NCBI GenBank assembly: GCA_932526585.2
Contig: OW052242.1
Coordinates: forward strand, 8,484,001 to 8,548,000
Reading direction: 5' to 3'
Length of the DNA stretch: 64,000 nucleotides
From: Philonthus cognatus
Taxonomy: Eukaryota > Arthropoda > Insecta > Coleoptera > Staphylinidae
The notes beneath the pieces are model-generated. The model ran no database searches. It was not told where the DNA came from and saw nothing but the letters and a program-made list of their open reading frames with translations. Each line of letters opens with the position of its first letter. Position 1 is the first letter of the stretch. The position numbers and the translations under genes were made by a program. Positions 1-8,915 of this stretch are shown here, in pieces.

Positions 1-109
1 TTTGGTTGCCTATTATTTTTGGTCACGTGGGGTTCGGGAATTAATGAAAGCCCGGTATATGTTTATGTATACTTAAAAGAAAAATTGCCTCTGGGTACTT
101 TTACGATTA

Positions 110-308
110 CTTAATATAATAGCAGACTATTTATGATTTTCAACTTTTTATTTAACTCACTACAATTGTTTCGCTACACTGTAGCTTCTTCAGGTGAAGA
201 AATATAATATATTATATTTCTTCACCTTAAGAAGCTACAGTGTAGCGAAACAATTGTAGTGAGTTAAAAAAAAGTTGAATATCATAAATAGTCTGCTATT
301 ATATTAAG
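110..308. repeat. Palindromic Penelope-type insertion with paired hammerhead motifs
   Basis: Two arms of about 95 bp are inverted around position 209. Each arm carries a hammerhead-like core. The minus copy (154-197) reads CUGAAGA, then a GCUAC/GUAGC stem II, GAAA and the self-complementary stem III ACAAUUGU. Stem I pairs UUCAC with GUGAG. The plus copy (221-265) has G5 replaced by U, so it is probably inactive. The arrangement matches the other ribozyme palindromes in this window, which are best explained as PLE pseudo-LTR insertions with no body left. Confidence 0.7.
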
Positions 309-885
309 TGATAATGGATTTTAAAAAAATAAGAGCCTTAACAATCAACGAGACTTTTACGATTAATTATATTTGTATGAATTATCATAATATCTCGTAC
401 CAAGCAAACAATATCACCAAACAAAAATTAATTTAATATCAACATAATTTAACATACACGTCACCAACAAAACGGATTAGGAAAACAGGGACCTGTCGTA
501 GGGTCGTTAATTAATCCCGGATCCTAGTTAAATTCGTATCTTCTCGAAGGGCCGAATTTAACGCGTCCCCATTATCCGCGCATTATTTAACGAAATAATT
601 AATTCATATCCAGCCGGGAAATTCACCCAATTACACGCAGAATTCGATTAATCAGCCACTCTTTACAGCCCGTTGTTTCAAAATCTCGATCCGGGTTAAT
701 TAATTTAGTTTTAATGCGGGCGAAACTTTTATAGAAGTTTTCGACAGGGTTTTTGATTGAAATAAAAAATTAAAAGCTAGAAAAAAATTATTAATTACTG
801 ATCAATAATAAAAAATTGTATAAAGGGTATGGAATGTGTAGATAGATTAAACAAAAAATAGGATTTTCAATATAATTTTTTTTTA
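309..885. other. No gene seen; unique-looking sequence
   Basis: No convincing reading frame or repeat was found. The part at about 480-760 is less AT-rich than its surroundings and holds several TTAATTAA-type stretches, as expected of non-coding host DNA. Confidence 0.4.
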
Positions 886-891
886 ATGAAT

Positions 892-1067
892 GAATTTATT
901 GATTTTAATTGGTGATATATGTCAATACACTGTGAATCTATATTATAATGCATGTTATTCTACGGGGTGTAAAGTAAAGTAACTTTACACCCCGTAGAAT
1001 AACATGCATCATAATATAGATTCACACTGTATTGACATATATCACCAATTAAAATCAATAAATTTAT
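892..1067. repeat. Near-perfect 176-bp palindrome
   Basis: The arms are inverted around about position 979 and differ by roughly one base. The centre contains GGGGTGTAAAG and its complement. No GAAA hammerhead core is present, so this palindrome differs from the ribozyme type. It could be a foldback element or a very short inverted duplication. Confidence 0.75.
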
Positions 1068-1202
1068 TACGGAAATGATAAAAGTTCACTTTTTTCAACT
1101 TTGAAATTTTGACTAAAAACTTCTATAAAACCTCACTGATTGCTGTTAACCATTCCAATCTTTACTGGAAACATTGGGGAATTCAAATTAAATGTTTTTT
1201 AA

Positions 1203-1537
1203 AGACTTCAATCTAACACAATGAAACACTTTTAATTTTGTTTGTATAACACGTTTTATTTAATGTGACTGCAGTTTCAACAAATTTAGCTTGTCATTAT
1301 CCCTAAAGTTTTGACCAAATGTACACCCCCATTTTTACCGCTGTTTTGTAATTGTGTATATATACCTGTAAAGCCTCTAGTTTAAGTTACTCCATGTTTG
1401 ATAATGACAAGCTAAATTTTTCGAAACTGCAGTCACATTAAATAAAACGTGTTATACAAACAAAGTTAAAAGTGTTTCATTGTGTAATTAACATGTATAA
1501 CGAAGTAGAAGCCTCCACAATACAGACTTCAATCTAA
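1203..1537. mobile_element. Penelope-type inverted pair with 15-bp target duplication
   Basis: The direct repeat AGACTTCAATCTAAC at 1203-1217 and 1523-1537 brackets an insert (1218-1522) made of two inverted copies of one pseudo-LTR. The right end carries a tail with GAAGTAGAAGCC. The same tail occurs inverted near 7340 and 21966, so these three belong to one family. No coding body remains. The left ribozyme (1263-1302) has lost its core; the right one is intact. Confidence 0.8.
1394..1438 (+). ncRNA. Hammerhead ribozyme motif, U3-A8 variant
   Basis: Stem I pairs AUGU (1394-1397) with ACAU (1435-1438). The core is UUGAUAA (1398-1404), followed by a stem II starting GACAAG, then GAAA and the palindromic stem III ACUGCAGU, with C at the cleavage position. 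The canonical core is CUGANGA. Here C3 and G8 are both changed, to U and A. Activity is not shown. Confidence 0.65.
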
Positions 1538-2341
1538 CTTCAACTTAAAGTTGGATTTAACCGGGTGACGATTATAACACATTAGCACATTACACTTGGA
1601 CTCACATGGATTTATGGAATAACTAACATAAATTAATACACTCTTGAAAATTCGTTTAGGCTGAATTCTAGTTTATGTCAACGGCTATAATTCGACGAAA
1701 AAAATGTTGGCTCACGTTAAATATTCCACATACTTCTTTAAGTTAGGTTAGGAGAAAGGTTTGCAATAGAATAAATTGCGTACTTCACTTCACTTCTCGA
1801 TGCATACTCTCTAAAACTTTATTTATTCGTTGTTTTTATAAAAGAGTTAAATTAGAAATTTCTAACTAGTGCACTGTGCGGCCGACAATAGACGAAAGTC
1901 GAAAAATTGAAAAAAAATTCTCACAATTTAAAAAATTTACGTAAAGAAAAATAGTAAAATTTATCGGAAATCGTGTTTTTTTCTTTAAATAAACCATCTA
2001 CAAAATATTTACTCGGGGCTTAAAGTGGCTTAATATACGTAGTTTAATGACGCATCTTTTCATGTACGAATTTAGTCTAGAAGTGAGTGCCTGTATAAAT
2101 ATTATTTTAATCTTAAAAAAAAAAACGTTATGGAAAATACCTACTGAGGTATGTACTTTTAGTTTCTAAGTTAGAATATAATTATCAGACAGATATTGAA
2201 GAATAATTTATAATGAAATTAAAATTAACAATGTTTTATAACAACTGTATGTTTCTGAGTTTAGGTGAAGTGATTATTATACTAAAAAAGACTGTTATTC
2301 CTTACTTCAATTTTTATAATAAAGTTAATTATTTAGCCATT
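1538..2341. other. No gene seen; AT-rich with a TTAGG-like repeat remnant
   Basis: Nothing coding is recognisable. A short stretch at about 1738-1790 (AGTTAGGTTAGGAGAAAGG) resembles one unit of the degenerate repeat at 46270-46980. Confidence 0.4.
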
Positions 2342-2447
2342 TATTATAGAAATATTTAATTGATGAGGCGAATACATGATGAAACTCCATAATACTATTT
2401 GAACTAAAACAACGCAGTTTAGAGGGTTTCACTTTTATTGTTGAACA

Positions 2448-2486
2448 CTGCAACATGTTTCACCACACAGTGGCTTCATCAGGCAG
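2448..2486 (-). ncRNA. Hammerhead ribozyme motif, canonical core
   Basis: This is the mirror copy of the motif at 2521-2559. It has CUGAUGA, a GCCAC/GUGGU stem II, GAAA and stem III ACAUGU, closed by stem I CUGC/GCAG. It lies on the opposite strand of the same palindrome. Confidence 0.7.
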
Positions 2487-2520
2487 ATGAAAATATTTTA
2501 TTATTATTAATTATTTTCAT

Positions 2521-2559
2521 CTGCCTGATGAAGCCACTGTGTGGTGAAACATGTTGCAG
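2521..2559 (+). ncRNA. Hammerhead ribozyme motif, canonical core
   Basis: Stem I is CUGC (2521-2524) with GCAG (2556-2559). The core CUGAUGA is at 2525-2531, one extra A at 2532, stem II GCCAC/GUGGU with a UGU loop at 2533-2545, and GAAA at 2546-2549. The loopless stem III ACAUGU is at 2549-2554. Cleavage would follow U2555. This is the most complete canonical motif in the window. Hammerheads in Penelope-like elements are established; activity of this copy is not. Confidence 0.75.
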
Positions 2560-2628
2560 TGTTCAACAATAAAAGTGAAACCCTCCCAACTGCGTTGTTT
2601 TATTTCAAATAGTATTATAGAAATATTT

Positions 2629-2979
2629 TCTGTATATTCACAAAAAAGTTTAATACTTTTCATTCTCTCTCCTGAAAATATACTCGTTTTTCCTTGTTGC
2701 ATTACGCCGTGAGCGCTGTTGCAAATTTTATTGTGAAAAAGGAGAAAAGCCCATTATGGAAATTCGCACCTCGACACGTTGGAAAAATTCGGGGGGATTT
2801 CGAGATTTGTGCGTAATGCAATAATCGTGTTTTAATCCGCTGGCAACCCTCCTGAAATACGGCTCAATTAGTCGATGCGGGCAAATATTCTAATTTGATT
2901 TCCCTAATTAAATAAAAGCGGGGACCGTGTCGTTGATTTTGCTGAAGAAATTCGGTTACGAGGGTAATTAGCCCCTTAA
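2629..2979. other. No gene seen; unique, less AT-rich stretch
   Basis: Contains no supported reading frame. Composition and absence of recognisable repeats suggest host non-coding DNA that predates the hairpin cluster to its right. Confidence 0.35.
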
Positions 2980-3129
2980 TGGTTATTGTGGGACGGCACG
3001 TAATCACATCTAGGTGATTTTGATAGAGATTCTAAATTAAGAATTAAATGTTACTTAATCTTATCAACAAAGAGAAAAAAATAGATATAATTTTAAGAAA
3101 AATAAGTATAAAAACTTATACATATACAT
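2980..3129. repeat. 150-bp direct repeat, left copy (right copy 4799-4948)
   Basis: The segment from ATGGTTATTGTGGGACGGCA to the run of TATACATATACA recurs almost unchanged about 1.82 kb downstream at 4799-4948. The two copies bracket the first hairpin cluster. They are far too long for an ordinary transposon target duplication. Confidence 0.85.
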
Positions 3130-3189
3130 ACATTAAGTTTATTTTAAGTATAGGTACACAGATGTCCTCGATGTGTACTCTGTAAATTT

Positions 3190-3560
3190 TAAACGAGTGT
3201 TTTCCACTCCCAGACTAAGCTTGAAGTAAAATTTCGAGTTTAGAAAAGCCCCATGAAAATTTGTCGAGGGTCGCGCAGCGACCCGAGACAAATTTTCCGG
3301 GCTTTTCTAAACTCGAAATTTTACTTCATGCGCCACGCGTATAAACCACTAAAATACTGTGAAGTTTATTTATTTTTGAACCTCACTTGAAATCAGTGTT
3401 TTATACGCGTGGCGCATGAAGTAAAATTTCGAGTTTAGAAAAGCCCAGAAAATTTGTCTCGGGTCGCTGCGCGACCCTCGACAAATTTTCACGGGGCTTT
3501 TCTAAACTCGAAATTTTACTTCATGCTTAGTCTAGGAGTGGAAAACACTCGTTTAAAGCT
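3190..3560. repeat. Nested palindrome unit, two hairpins (3221-3330 and 3415-3526)
   Basis: The outer palindrome runs from CCACTCCCAGACTAAGC to its inverse GCTTAGTCTAGGAGTGG. Inside, each half is itself a hairpin with the arm AAGTAAAATTTCGAGTTTAG and a GC-rich tip GGGTCGCGCAGCGACCC (tip type A). The two halves are separated by about 80 bp beginning GCCACGCGTAT. Short reading frames across the hairpins have no coding character. Confidence 0.85.
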
Positions 3561-3616
3561 TCAAATGTACTATAAAAAATAACGGATGTCGGAAAATTCA
3601 CCACCAAACCTAATTT

Positions 3617-4400
3617 TCAGGCTTTTCTAAACTCGAAATTTCATTTCATGCTTAATCTGTGAGTGGAATCATTCATTAGATGCACATTACAGCACATAAT
3701 AAGGATACGTATACTTTAAAGAAAAACTAAACACTTAACTTTGTTTTATCACTTCATTTAAAAGTTTAGCAGTATATTTATAATCCTGCTGTAGCAGTTT
3801 ATTTTTAATTCTGTTTAGAAGTATATTTTGAACTTCACTAAAAATCAGTGTAGAATACGCGTGGCGCATGAAGTAAAATTTCGAGTTTAGAAAAGCCCAG
3901 AAAATTTGTCTCGGGTCGCTGCGCGACCCGAGACAAATTTTCACGGGGCTTTTCTAAACTCGAAATTTTACTTCATGCTTCGTCTGGGAGTGGAAAACAC
4001 TTATTTAAAGCTTCAAATTGAACCCTATTAAACAAAATTGCGAATTCCGACAATTTACAGCACATAATAAGGATACGTATACTTTAAAGAAAAAATAAAC
4101 ACTTAACTTTGTTTTATCACTTCATTTAAAAGTTTAGCAGTATATTTATAATCCTGCTGTAGCAGTTTATTTTTAATTCTGTTTAGCGGTATATTTTGAA
4201 CTTCACTAGAAATCAGTGTTGAATACGCGTGGCGCATGAAGTAAAATTTCGAGTTTAGAAAAGCCCAGAAAATTTGTCTCGGGTCGCTGCGCGACCCTTG
4301 ACAAATTTTCACGGGGCTTTTCTAAACTCGAAATTTTACTTCATGCTTAGTCTGGGAGTGGAAAACACTCGCTTAAAGCTACAAATTGAACTGTTTTAAA
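3617..4400. repeat. Half hairpin plus two tandem hairpins (3867-3978, 4235-4346)
   Basis: A single decayed arm (3617-3666) is followed by two copies of a block of about 366 bp (about 3687-3980 and 4052-4346). Each block contains GCACATAATAAGG, an AT-rich spacer and a tip-A hairpin. The copies are nearly identical, indicating recent tandem duplication. The motif GTATACTTTAAAGAAAAA in each block resembles the terminal motif of the family. Confidence 0.8.
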
Positions 4401-4798
4401 AACAACACATCGAAAAATTTACAGCTTATGCACATGTTTACCTAAAAGAAAAATTCCCTATATTTATATTGTAGACAAACAGTTAAATTTTGGCTACATA
4501 AAATATATATTCATGTTGTTTGCAACTACATAAGTGATTTAAATGATTACTATCAAAAATGAAATATCGTAGATGACTGTCGCGCGCTGCTACATTCGCA
4601 ATTCAAGGCTGCGCACCGGGAACTCGTGTCGCGACAAATGCCGTACATGAATTCTACATATCAAACCCAATTTCATTTCCCATGTTTTTGGAAATTACAG
4701 TATAATTTTAAGTTATTACTAAAATAGCACGATGCTGTGCTCTATTTATTAAAAGCATAATCAAAATTTATATTGCTCTTATAGAGATTTCTAAGCGA
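4401..4798. other. No gene seen
   Basis: AT-rich sequence between the hairpin cluster and the second copy of the 150-bp repeat. A stretch at about 4570-4640 is more GC-rich but has no reading frame or recognised motif. Confidence 0.35.
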
Positions 4799-5072
4799 CG
4801 ATGGTTATTGTGGGACGGCACATAATCACATCTAGGTGATTTTGATAGAGATTCTAAATTAAGAATAAAATGTTACTTAATCTTATCAACAAAGAGAAAA
4901 AATAGATATAATTTTAAGAAAAATAAGTATAAAAACTTATACATATACAGGCAGTTTTTTAAAGTATACATATCCCGAAATATACGCTGCATTCATTCAG
5001 GCATTCGCTGTTTTTTCAAAATCGTTCAATTTAAACCTTTTAACGAGTGTTTTCTAGATTAAGCATGAAGTA
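4799..5072. repeat. Right copy of 150-bp repeat and truncated hairpin flank
   Basis: 4799-4948 repeats 2980-3129. It runs into a left flank of the hairpin family (AAGTATACATATCCC, then GAGTGTTTTC and AGCATGAAGTAAAAT), which stops abruptly at about 5072 where a Penelope element begins. The element therefore cut this hairpin copy. Confidence 0.75.
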
Positions 5073-5297
5073 AAATGTTATTGAATAAAAATACTTGTGC
5101 ACTAGCTATCCACTCAAATACAAAAAACCACAGAATAGATTTTGATTATATAAAAATTTTAGATTTGGAGAAAAATTATAAATCAGGATTATTTTTGGAA
5201 ATGTTCTACATTGACCAACAAAATTCTTGTATGAATTTTAAAACAGACACAAATGGTTAAAAAACACTTAGAGCCTTTCTTCAATACTTTATTTTGT

Positions 5298-5342
5298 AAC
5301 CAAATGTACATTTCGGACACGAAGTGTCCATTATCAATGGTT
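5298..5342 (-). ncRNA. Hammerhead ribozyme motif, U3-A8 variant
   Basis: Mirror copy of the motif at 6138-6182, in the inverted left pseudo-LTR. Stem I AACCA/UGGUU, core UUGAUAA, stem II GGACAC/GUGUCC, stem III AUGUACAU are all intact. Confidence 0.65.
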
Positions 5343-5521
5343 TGATACTAATACGAAAAATATACATTTTACACTGATATATATACACTACAACAGAAAT
5401 ACAATACAGAGACTAATTAATAGACATTCACGTAAATATAAACTCCGAAATATAACTTCACTTACAGATATAGAAACTATAAAAGAAACAAAATATGTCA
5501 GACTAAGTTATTCCCTCACAA

Positions 5522-5963
5522 TTGAAAATAATTTCAAAAAAATTGTACAAGAAATTCAATTTAACCCCAGCGTACTATGTAAATACAAAATTACACAATT
5601 TACTAGGGAACACTTTTAACGAAACACATTTCTTAGAAAAATCTGGAATTTATTCCATTAAATGTTCGAATTGTGACAAAATATATATAGGACAAACACA
5701 AAGAAACATTCAAACTAGATTCAAGGAACATGTCTCACACATTAAATAAATCTGCGGTCGCTAACCATGCAATTGAAACGGGCCATAAGTTCATTTCAGA
5801 AAACGTAAAATTATTGAAACATTCTACACACTATCATTTAAATATGTTGGAGGCAATTCAAATGAAAAAACAAGAAAACCTACTGTTAAATTTCGATTTA
5901 AGTCCGCTCGAAAATGTTTTATTAGATTTAGTGTGTCCACCTGAAACTCGGGTGGTTTCCTAA
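5522..5963 (+). pseudogene. Penelope GIY-YIG endonuclease C-terminus, frameshifted
   Basis: The first frame (5522-5749) shows GIYSIKCSNCD with the CxxC zinc ligands, then IYIGQTQRN and RFKEHVSHIK, which are the GIY, YIG and arginine motifs. It stops at 5747-5749. The next frame (5730-5963) carries NHAIETGHKF, NMLEAIQM with the catalytic glutamate, and LLNFDLSP with the conserved asparagine. Compared with the copy at 47398-47839, about five codons are missing at the junction, leaving a frameshift. Reverse transcriptase sequences are absent. The copy is 5'-truncated and dead as a protein gene, although its flanking ribozymes are intact. Confidence 0.85.
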
Positions 5964-6137
5964 TCCCTTGGAATCCCCATCAAACACGTACCTACTTACC
6001 CACAGATAACCTTTTTTCGGCTAAAATTTGTTTATTACCACCATAACCACATCCCCTACCGACACCCTCTAATTCCCTCATTTTTTAGTGTATATATATA
6101 TATCAGTGTAAAATGTATATTTTTCGTATTAGTATCA

Positions 6138-6182
6138 AACCATTGATAATGGACACTTCGTGTCCGAAATGTACATTTGGTT
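6138..6182 (+). ncRNA. Hammerhead ribozyme motif, U3-A8 variant
   Basis: Stem I pairs AACCA (6138-6142) with UGGUU (6178-6182). The core is UUGAUAA, then one extra U, stem II GGACAC/GUGUCC with a UUC loop, GAAA, and stem III AUGUACAU, which is self-complementary without a loop. U occupies the cleavage position. Five-base-pair stem I and six-base-pair stem II make this the clearest U3-A8 example. Confidence 0.7.
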
Positions 6183-6565
6183 ACAAAATAAAGTATTGAA
6201 GAAAGGTTCTAAGTGTTTTTTAATCAAAGTATAATTATCTTCAAGTAACTCAATCAATCCAAAAAAAAAAAAAGACACAAATGGCTTACATGCCATCTAT
6301 TCATACTTGTTAAAATTAAAATAAACAACATCTAGAAATTTAAAATTAATAACGTTTGTTTTTCAATTTTTTATAATAAACAATTATTTATTTACAAATT
6401 TTTACACGTCGATATCTGACAAATTTTAATTTCATAAAAACAGCCCAGTTATATGTAAGTATTTTTCATTATTTGTAGGTATAATATTTTCTTTCTTTTT
6501 GTCGTCTTAACTTTGTGTATCTCTTTATAAAATATCATTGTATTTATTAGTTTTAGTGTAAACTT

Positions 6566-6606
6566 TGCCCTGAAGAAGCTAACAAATGTATAGCGAAATA
6601 TTGGTT
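6566..6606 (+). ncRNA. Hammerhead ribozyme motif of Penelope element 1
   Basis: Canonical core CUGAAGA, an extra A, stem II GCUA/UAGC with a long loop, GAAA and a two-base-pair AUAU stem III. Stem I is weak (GCC with GGU). It sits about 240 bp after the coding end of element 1, where a pseudo-LTR ribozyme is expected. Confidence 0.55.
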
Positions 6607-6640
6607 AATTAAAATAAAGTTCTAGCTAAAAAAAAATAGA

Positions 6641-7336
6641 ATTATAATTTTTTGAATTCTGCTGCTTTTCCCCAGAAGTTTATAGAAGTTTTTAATAATT
6701 TGACGGCAAAAAAAAACTACATAAATAATGCACAAAATTTTTTATTTCCATACACGTTTATATTTTTAAAATAATCTCTTTACAATTATTCGACATGATT
6801 TCCCTGCTTCTCAATGACCGAGGCTGGGAAGCTTTACAATACCATTTAATACGAAGAATGCCTTGGGTACCGGCGACAGAAAGCTCTTTTCAAAAAATAA
6901 AGCTGCTACAGCTTATGCCCTTTTTCGTGGGACACACGGTATATCTAAACTCAATGTTTTTTTTTTTGGTGAATGCACCGGGCCAACACCTGATTATTTT
7001 ATTTGTAACTCGGTTCTATTATAATTGCGTAAAGAATCTAAATTTATGTTTTGAAGTATTCTACAACCAAGAATTAGCAATTTCATTTAGACTTATCTAA
7101 TATAATCGTTTAATTTCGTCACTTTCCATTACTTATCTTGTAAAGCTCACTTTATACGATCATATACTGCGCGCCAGAAGTAAATGAACACCCACTAAAC
7201 ATCAGTGAATGTTGATGACATTTTCAGGAAAGATGTATTTTATCCGTGCTAAGTAACGATGAAAATGTCTACAAGATTAGACTAATAAATCGATATGCTA
7301 TTGACAATAAAACACAATTTATTTAAACTGTTCACT
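6641..7336. other. No supported gene
   Basis: A 101-codon open frame at 6795-7100 has no recognisable motif and a T-run-encoded hydrophobic patch, so I do not call it. No repeat family was recognised. Confidence 0.35.
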
Positions 7337-7519
7337 GTGGAGGCTTCTACTTCGTTATACATCATTATTTACACAAATAAGACAATTAACTTTGTTGTAT
7401 AACTGAGGATTTTATTGTGACTATAGTTTCGACAACTTTAACTTGTCATTATCAAACATTTATGTTTGATAATCACAAATAGAAAGACTGTTATTCCTTA
7501 CTTCACTTTTTATTTTTAT

Positions 7520-7563
7520 GTTAGATGTACATTTCGAGACACAAGGTGCTCATTATCAATAAC
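7520..7563 (-). ncRNA. Hammerhead ribozyme motif, U3-A8 variant
   Basis: Stem I GUUA/UAAC, core UUGAUAA, imperfect stem II GAGCAC/GUGUCUC, GAAA, stem III AUGUACAU, C at the cleavage position. The partner on the plus strand (from about 7574) is interrupted by the Tc1 element and has GAAA changed to CAAA. Confidence 0.55.
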
Positions 7564-7608
7564 AATCAGTTTGTTATTGATAATGAGCACCTTGTGTCTC
7601 AAAATGTA

Positions 7609-8915
7609 CAATGGCGGCCGACGAAATGTGAACGGTGTTTTGTTGTCATAGAGAAATTGTCTAATTTTGTACAGATTTATCAGAACTCTTAAAAGTGGCG
7701 TAACTTAGGTTTTAAAGGACTATTATTCAATTGCTAATTACAATGCTAAACATATTTATTCTTAATACAAATAGAAATTATCAAATTAATATTTTATAGG
7801 ACCACCATTTGCTGTGATAACTTTTGCCAAACGTGTACTCATGGATGAAACTAGATTCCTCATATTGTAGTTGTCAGCCAAATCCTCTCAGGCATTTTCA
7901 ACAATTTCGTGAAGTTCATCTGCATTCATAGGTCTAAAATCTCTTGAGTAAATCTTTTTTTGTAGGTATCCCCAAACATTCTCAATTGGATTGAGATCAG
8001 GGCTCTTCGCAGGCCAAGGCAATACTTGGATGCGGTGGTCATTTAGCCACTGAGTCACAATTCTTGCTGTATGGATAGGACTATTGTCCTGTTGAAATAT
8101 AAAATTTTCCGGAAATGTTTGTGTTACTGAAGGCAACATTACATTTTCTAAAATATCCCTGTATTTAATAGCATTTAAATGGCCATCTATTTTCCAAATT
8201 ATTCCGGGTCCATTTACACTGACCCAAGCCCAAAAATTAACAGAAAAACGACCAGTATTTGTTATTGGACGGGTGAATCCTTCTTCATACCTTTGGTTTA
8301 TTGGTCTATAAACTCGTAGGCTCCCATTACTACATGATTGAATTACTTTTTCGTCAGAAAAGACGACCGAGTTCCAAAAATCATCCCCACGATATACAAA
8401 TTCGTTGGCAAACTCCAATCTTCGTTGTTTATTGTTTTCTGAGAGAAAAACTTTCTTGGCTGCTTGATAATTTTGTAGACCTGCAGCTTTAATACGTCTC
8501 CGAGCAGTTCTAGTAGACCCCGCAAAACCCGTTACTTCTCGAGCATCTAAGGCACTATCAAATGGATTTTCTCTGAGATGATTCACCAATGCAACATCCT
8601 GTTCTTCATTAGATACCCTTCCTATTCCAATTCGGGGCGGCCTTCTTAAATCTTGCCTTATTTCAAATCGCCTTTTCAAATTATGTATGCAGGTTTTGCT
8701 TACATTCAAATCAGCAGCCACTCGCTTAAGACACCAGTCTAGTTTAGCTATTGCCCTGCTCTTCTCGTCTAAAGATAGATGTCTAGGCATATTTTTGGAT
8801 GACTTTTATAAATCTGTCAATCAAATGTTTGCTTTCGCACAAACGCGACGCTCCTGATTAAAAGTCATATTCACATAGCTAATAAAGATCGTTCACATTT
8901 CGTCGGCCGTCATTG
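7609..8915 (-). mobile_element. Tc1-type (DD34E) transposon, 1307 bp
   Basis: Ends are CAATGGCGGCCGACG on the left and the matching inverse (one mismatch) on the right, giving terminal inverted repeats of about 26 bp. TA dinucleotides at 7607-7608 and 8916-8917 are the target duplication. Length and single transposase frame are typical of Tc1 elements. Confidence 0.9.
7786..8790 (-). pseudogene. Tc1-like transposase, one nonsense codon
   Basis: Encodes a cut-and-paste transposase that binds the inverted repeats and inserts at TA. Start at 8790 gives MPRHLSLDEK and a paired helix-turn-helix region (residues 1-110). The catalytic triad is D146 (VVFSDEK), D235 (FQQDNSPIH) and E270 (SPDLNPIENVW), with 34 residues between the last two, hence DD34E. 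A TGA at 7888-7890 ends the open frame after residue 300. The same frame continues with transposase-like sequence (RNLVSSM, ANGGPIKY) to a stop at 7786-7788, which would give 334 codons. Tryptophan TGG to TGA is the likely change. Loss of the last 34 residues need not abolish catalysis but makes this copy doubtful. Confidence 0.85.

Larger units (their letters stand above)
2342..2628. mobile_element. Palindromic Penelope-type insertion with 16-bp target duplication
   Basis: TATTATAGAAATATTT occurs at 2342-2357 and 2613-2628. The insert is a near-perfect palindrome (about 2390-2617, centre about 2503) in which each arm holds a full canonical hammerhead motif. A 30-odd-bp non-palindromic tail (2358-2389) remains on the left. 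No protein is encoded. Confidence 0.85.
5257..6272 (+). mobile_element. Penelope-like element 2 with inverted pseudo-LTRs
   Basis: AGACACAAATGG at 5245-5256 and 6273-6284 is the target duplication. The left pseudo-LTR (to about 5385) is inverted relative to the right one (about 6095-6220), and both carry hammerhead motifs. A 3' coding fragment lies between them. The right end continues through an AT-rich tail to a run of A residues. The inverted left copy is a known habit of Penelope insertions. Confidence 0.85.
5075..6325 (+). pseudogene. Penelope GIY-YIG endonuclease C-terminus, interrupted
   Basis: In Penelope retroelements a C-terminal GIY-YIG nuclease nicks target DNA so that the reverse transcriptase can prime. 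The visible 61 residues (5075-5256) hold only the region after the catalytic core. HRIDFDYIKILDLE, FLEMFYI and FKTDTNG match the usual spacing of conserved histidine, glutamate and asparagine in this tail. The frame is broken after the codons for DTNG by an insertion at 5257-6272 and resumes at 6285 for about a dozen residues before a stop at 6323-6325. The reverse transcriptase and the GIY and YIG motifs are absent through 5' truncation. It cannot make a working protein. Assignment rests on motif similarity to the other three PLE tails here. Confidence 0.75.
5073..6640 (+). mobile_element. Penelope-like element 1, 5'-truncated, split by element 2
   Basis: Only the 3' end is present: the last part of the GIY-YIG endonuclease reading frame (5075-5256), a 1-kb interruption, the final codons (6285-6325), a 3' untranslated region and a hammerhead motif at 6566-6606. 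The interruption is a second PLE with a 12-bp target duplication. Left truncation is abrupt, inside a hairpin-family repeat. Confidence 0.8.

Noticed and set aside
3190..4400. Hairpin clusters as CRISPR arrays
   Set aside because: Repeats are inverted pairs with AT-rich homologous spacers in a eukaryotic setting; no cas genes.
6795..7100. 101-codon open frame
   Set aside because: No motif, T-rich composition, no neighbouring support.
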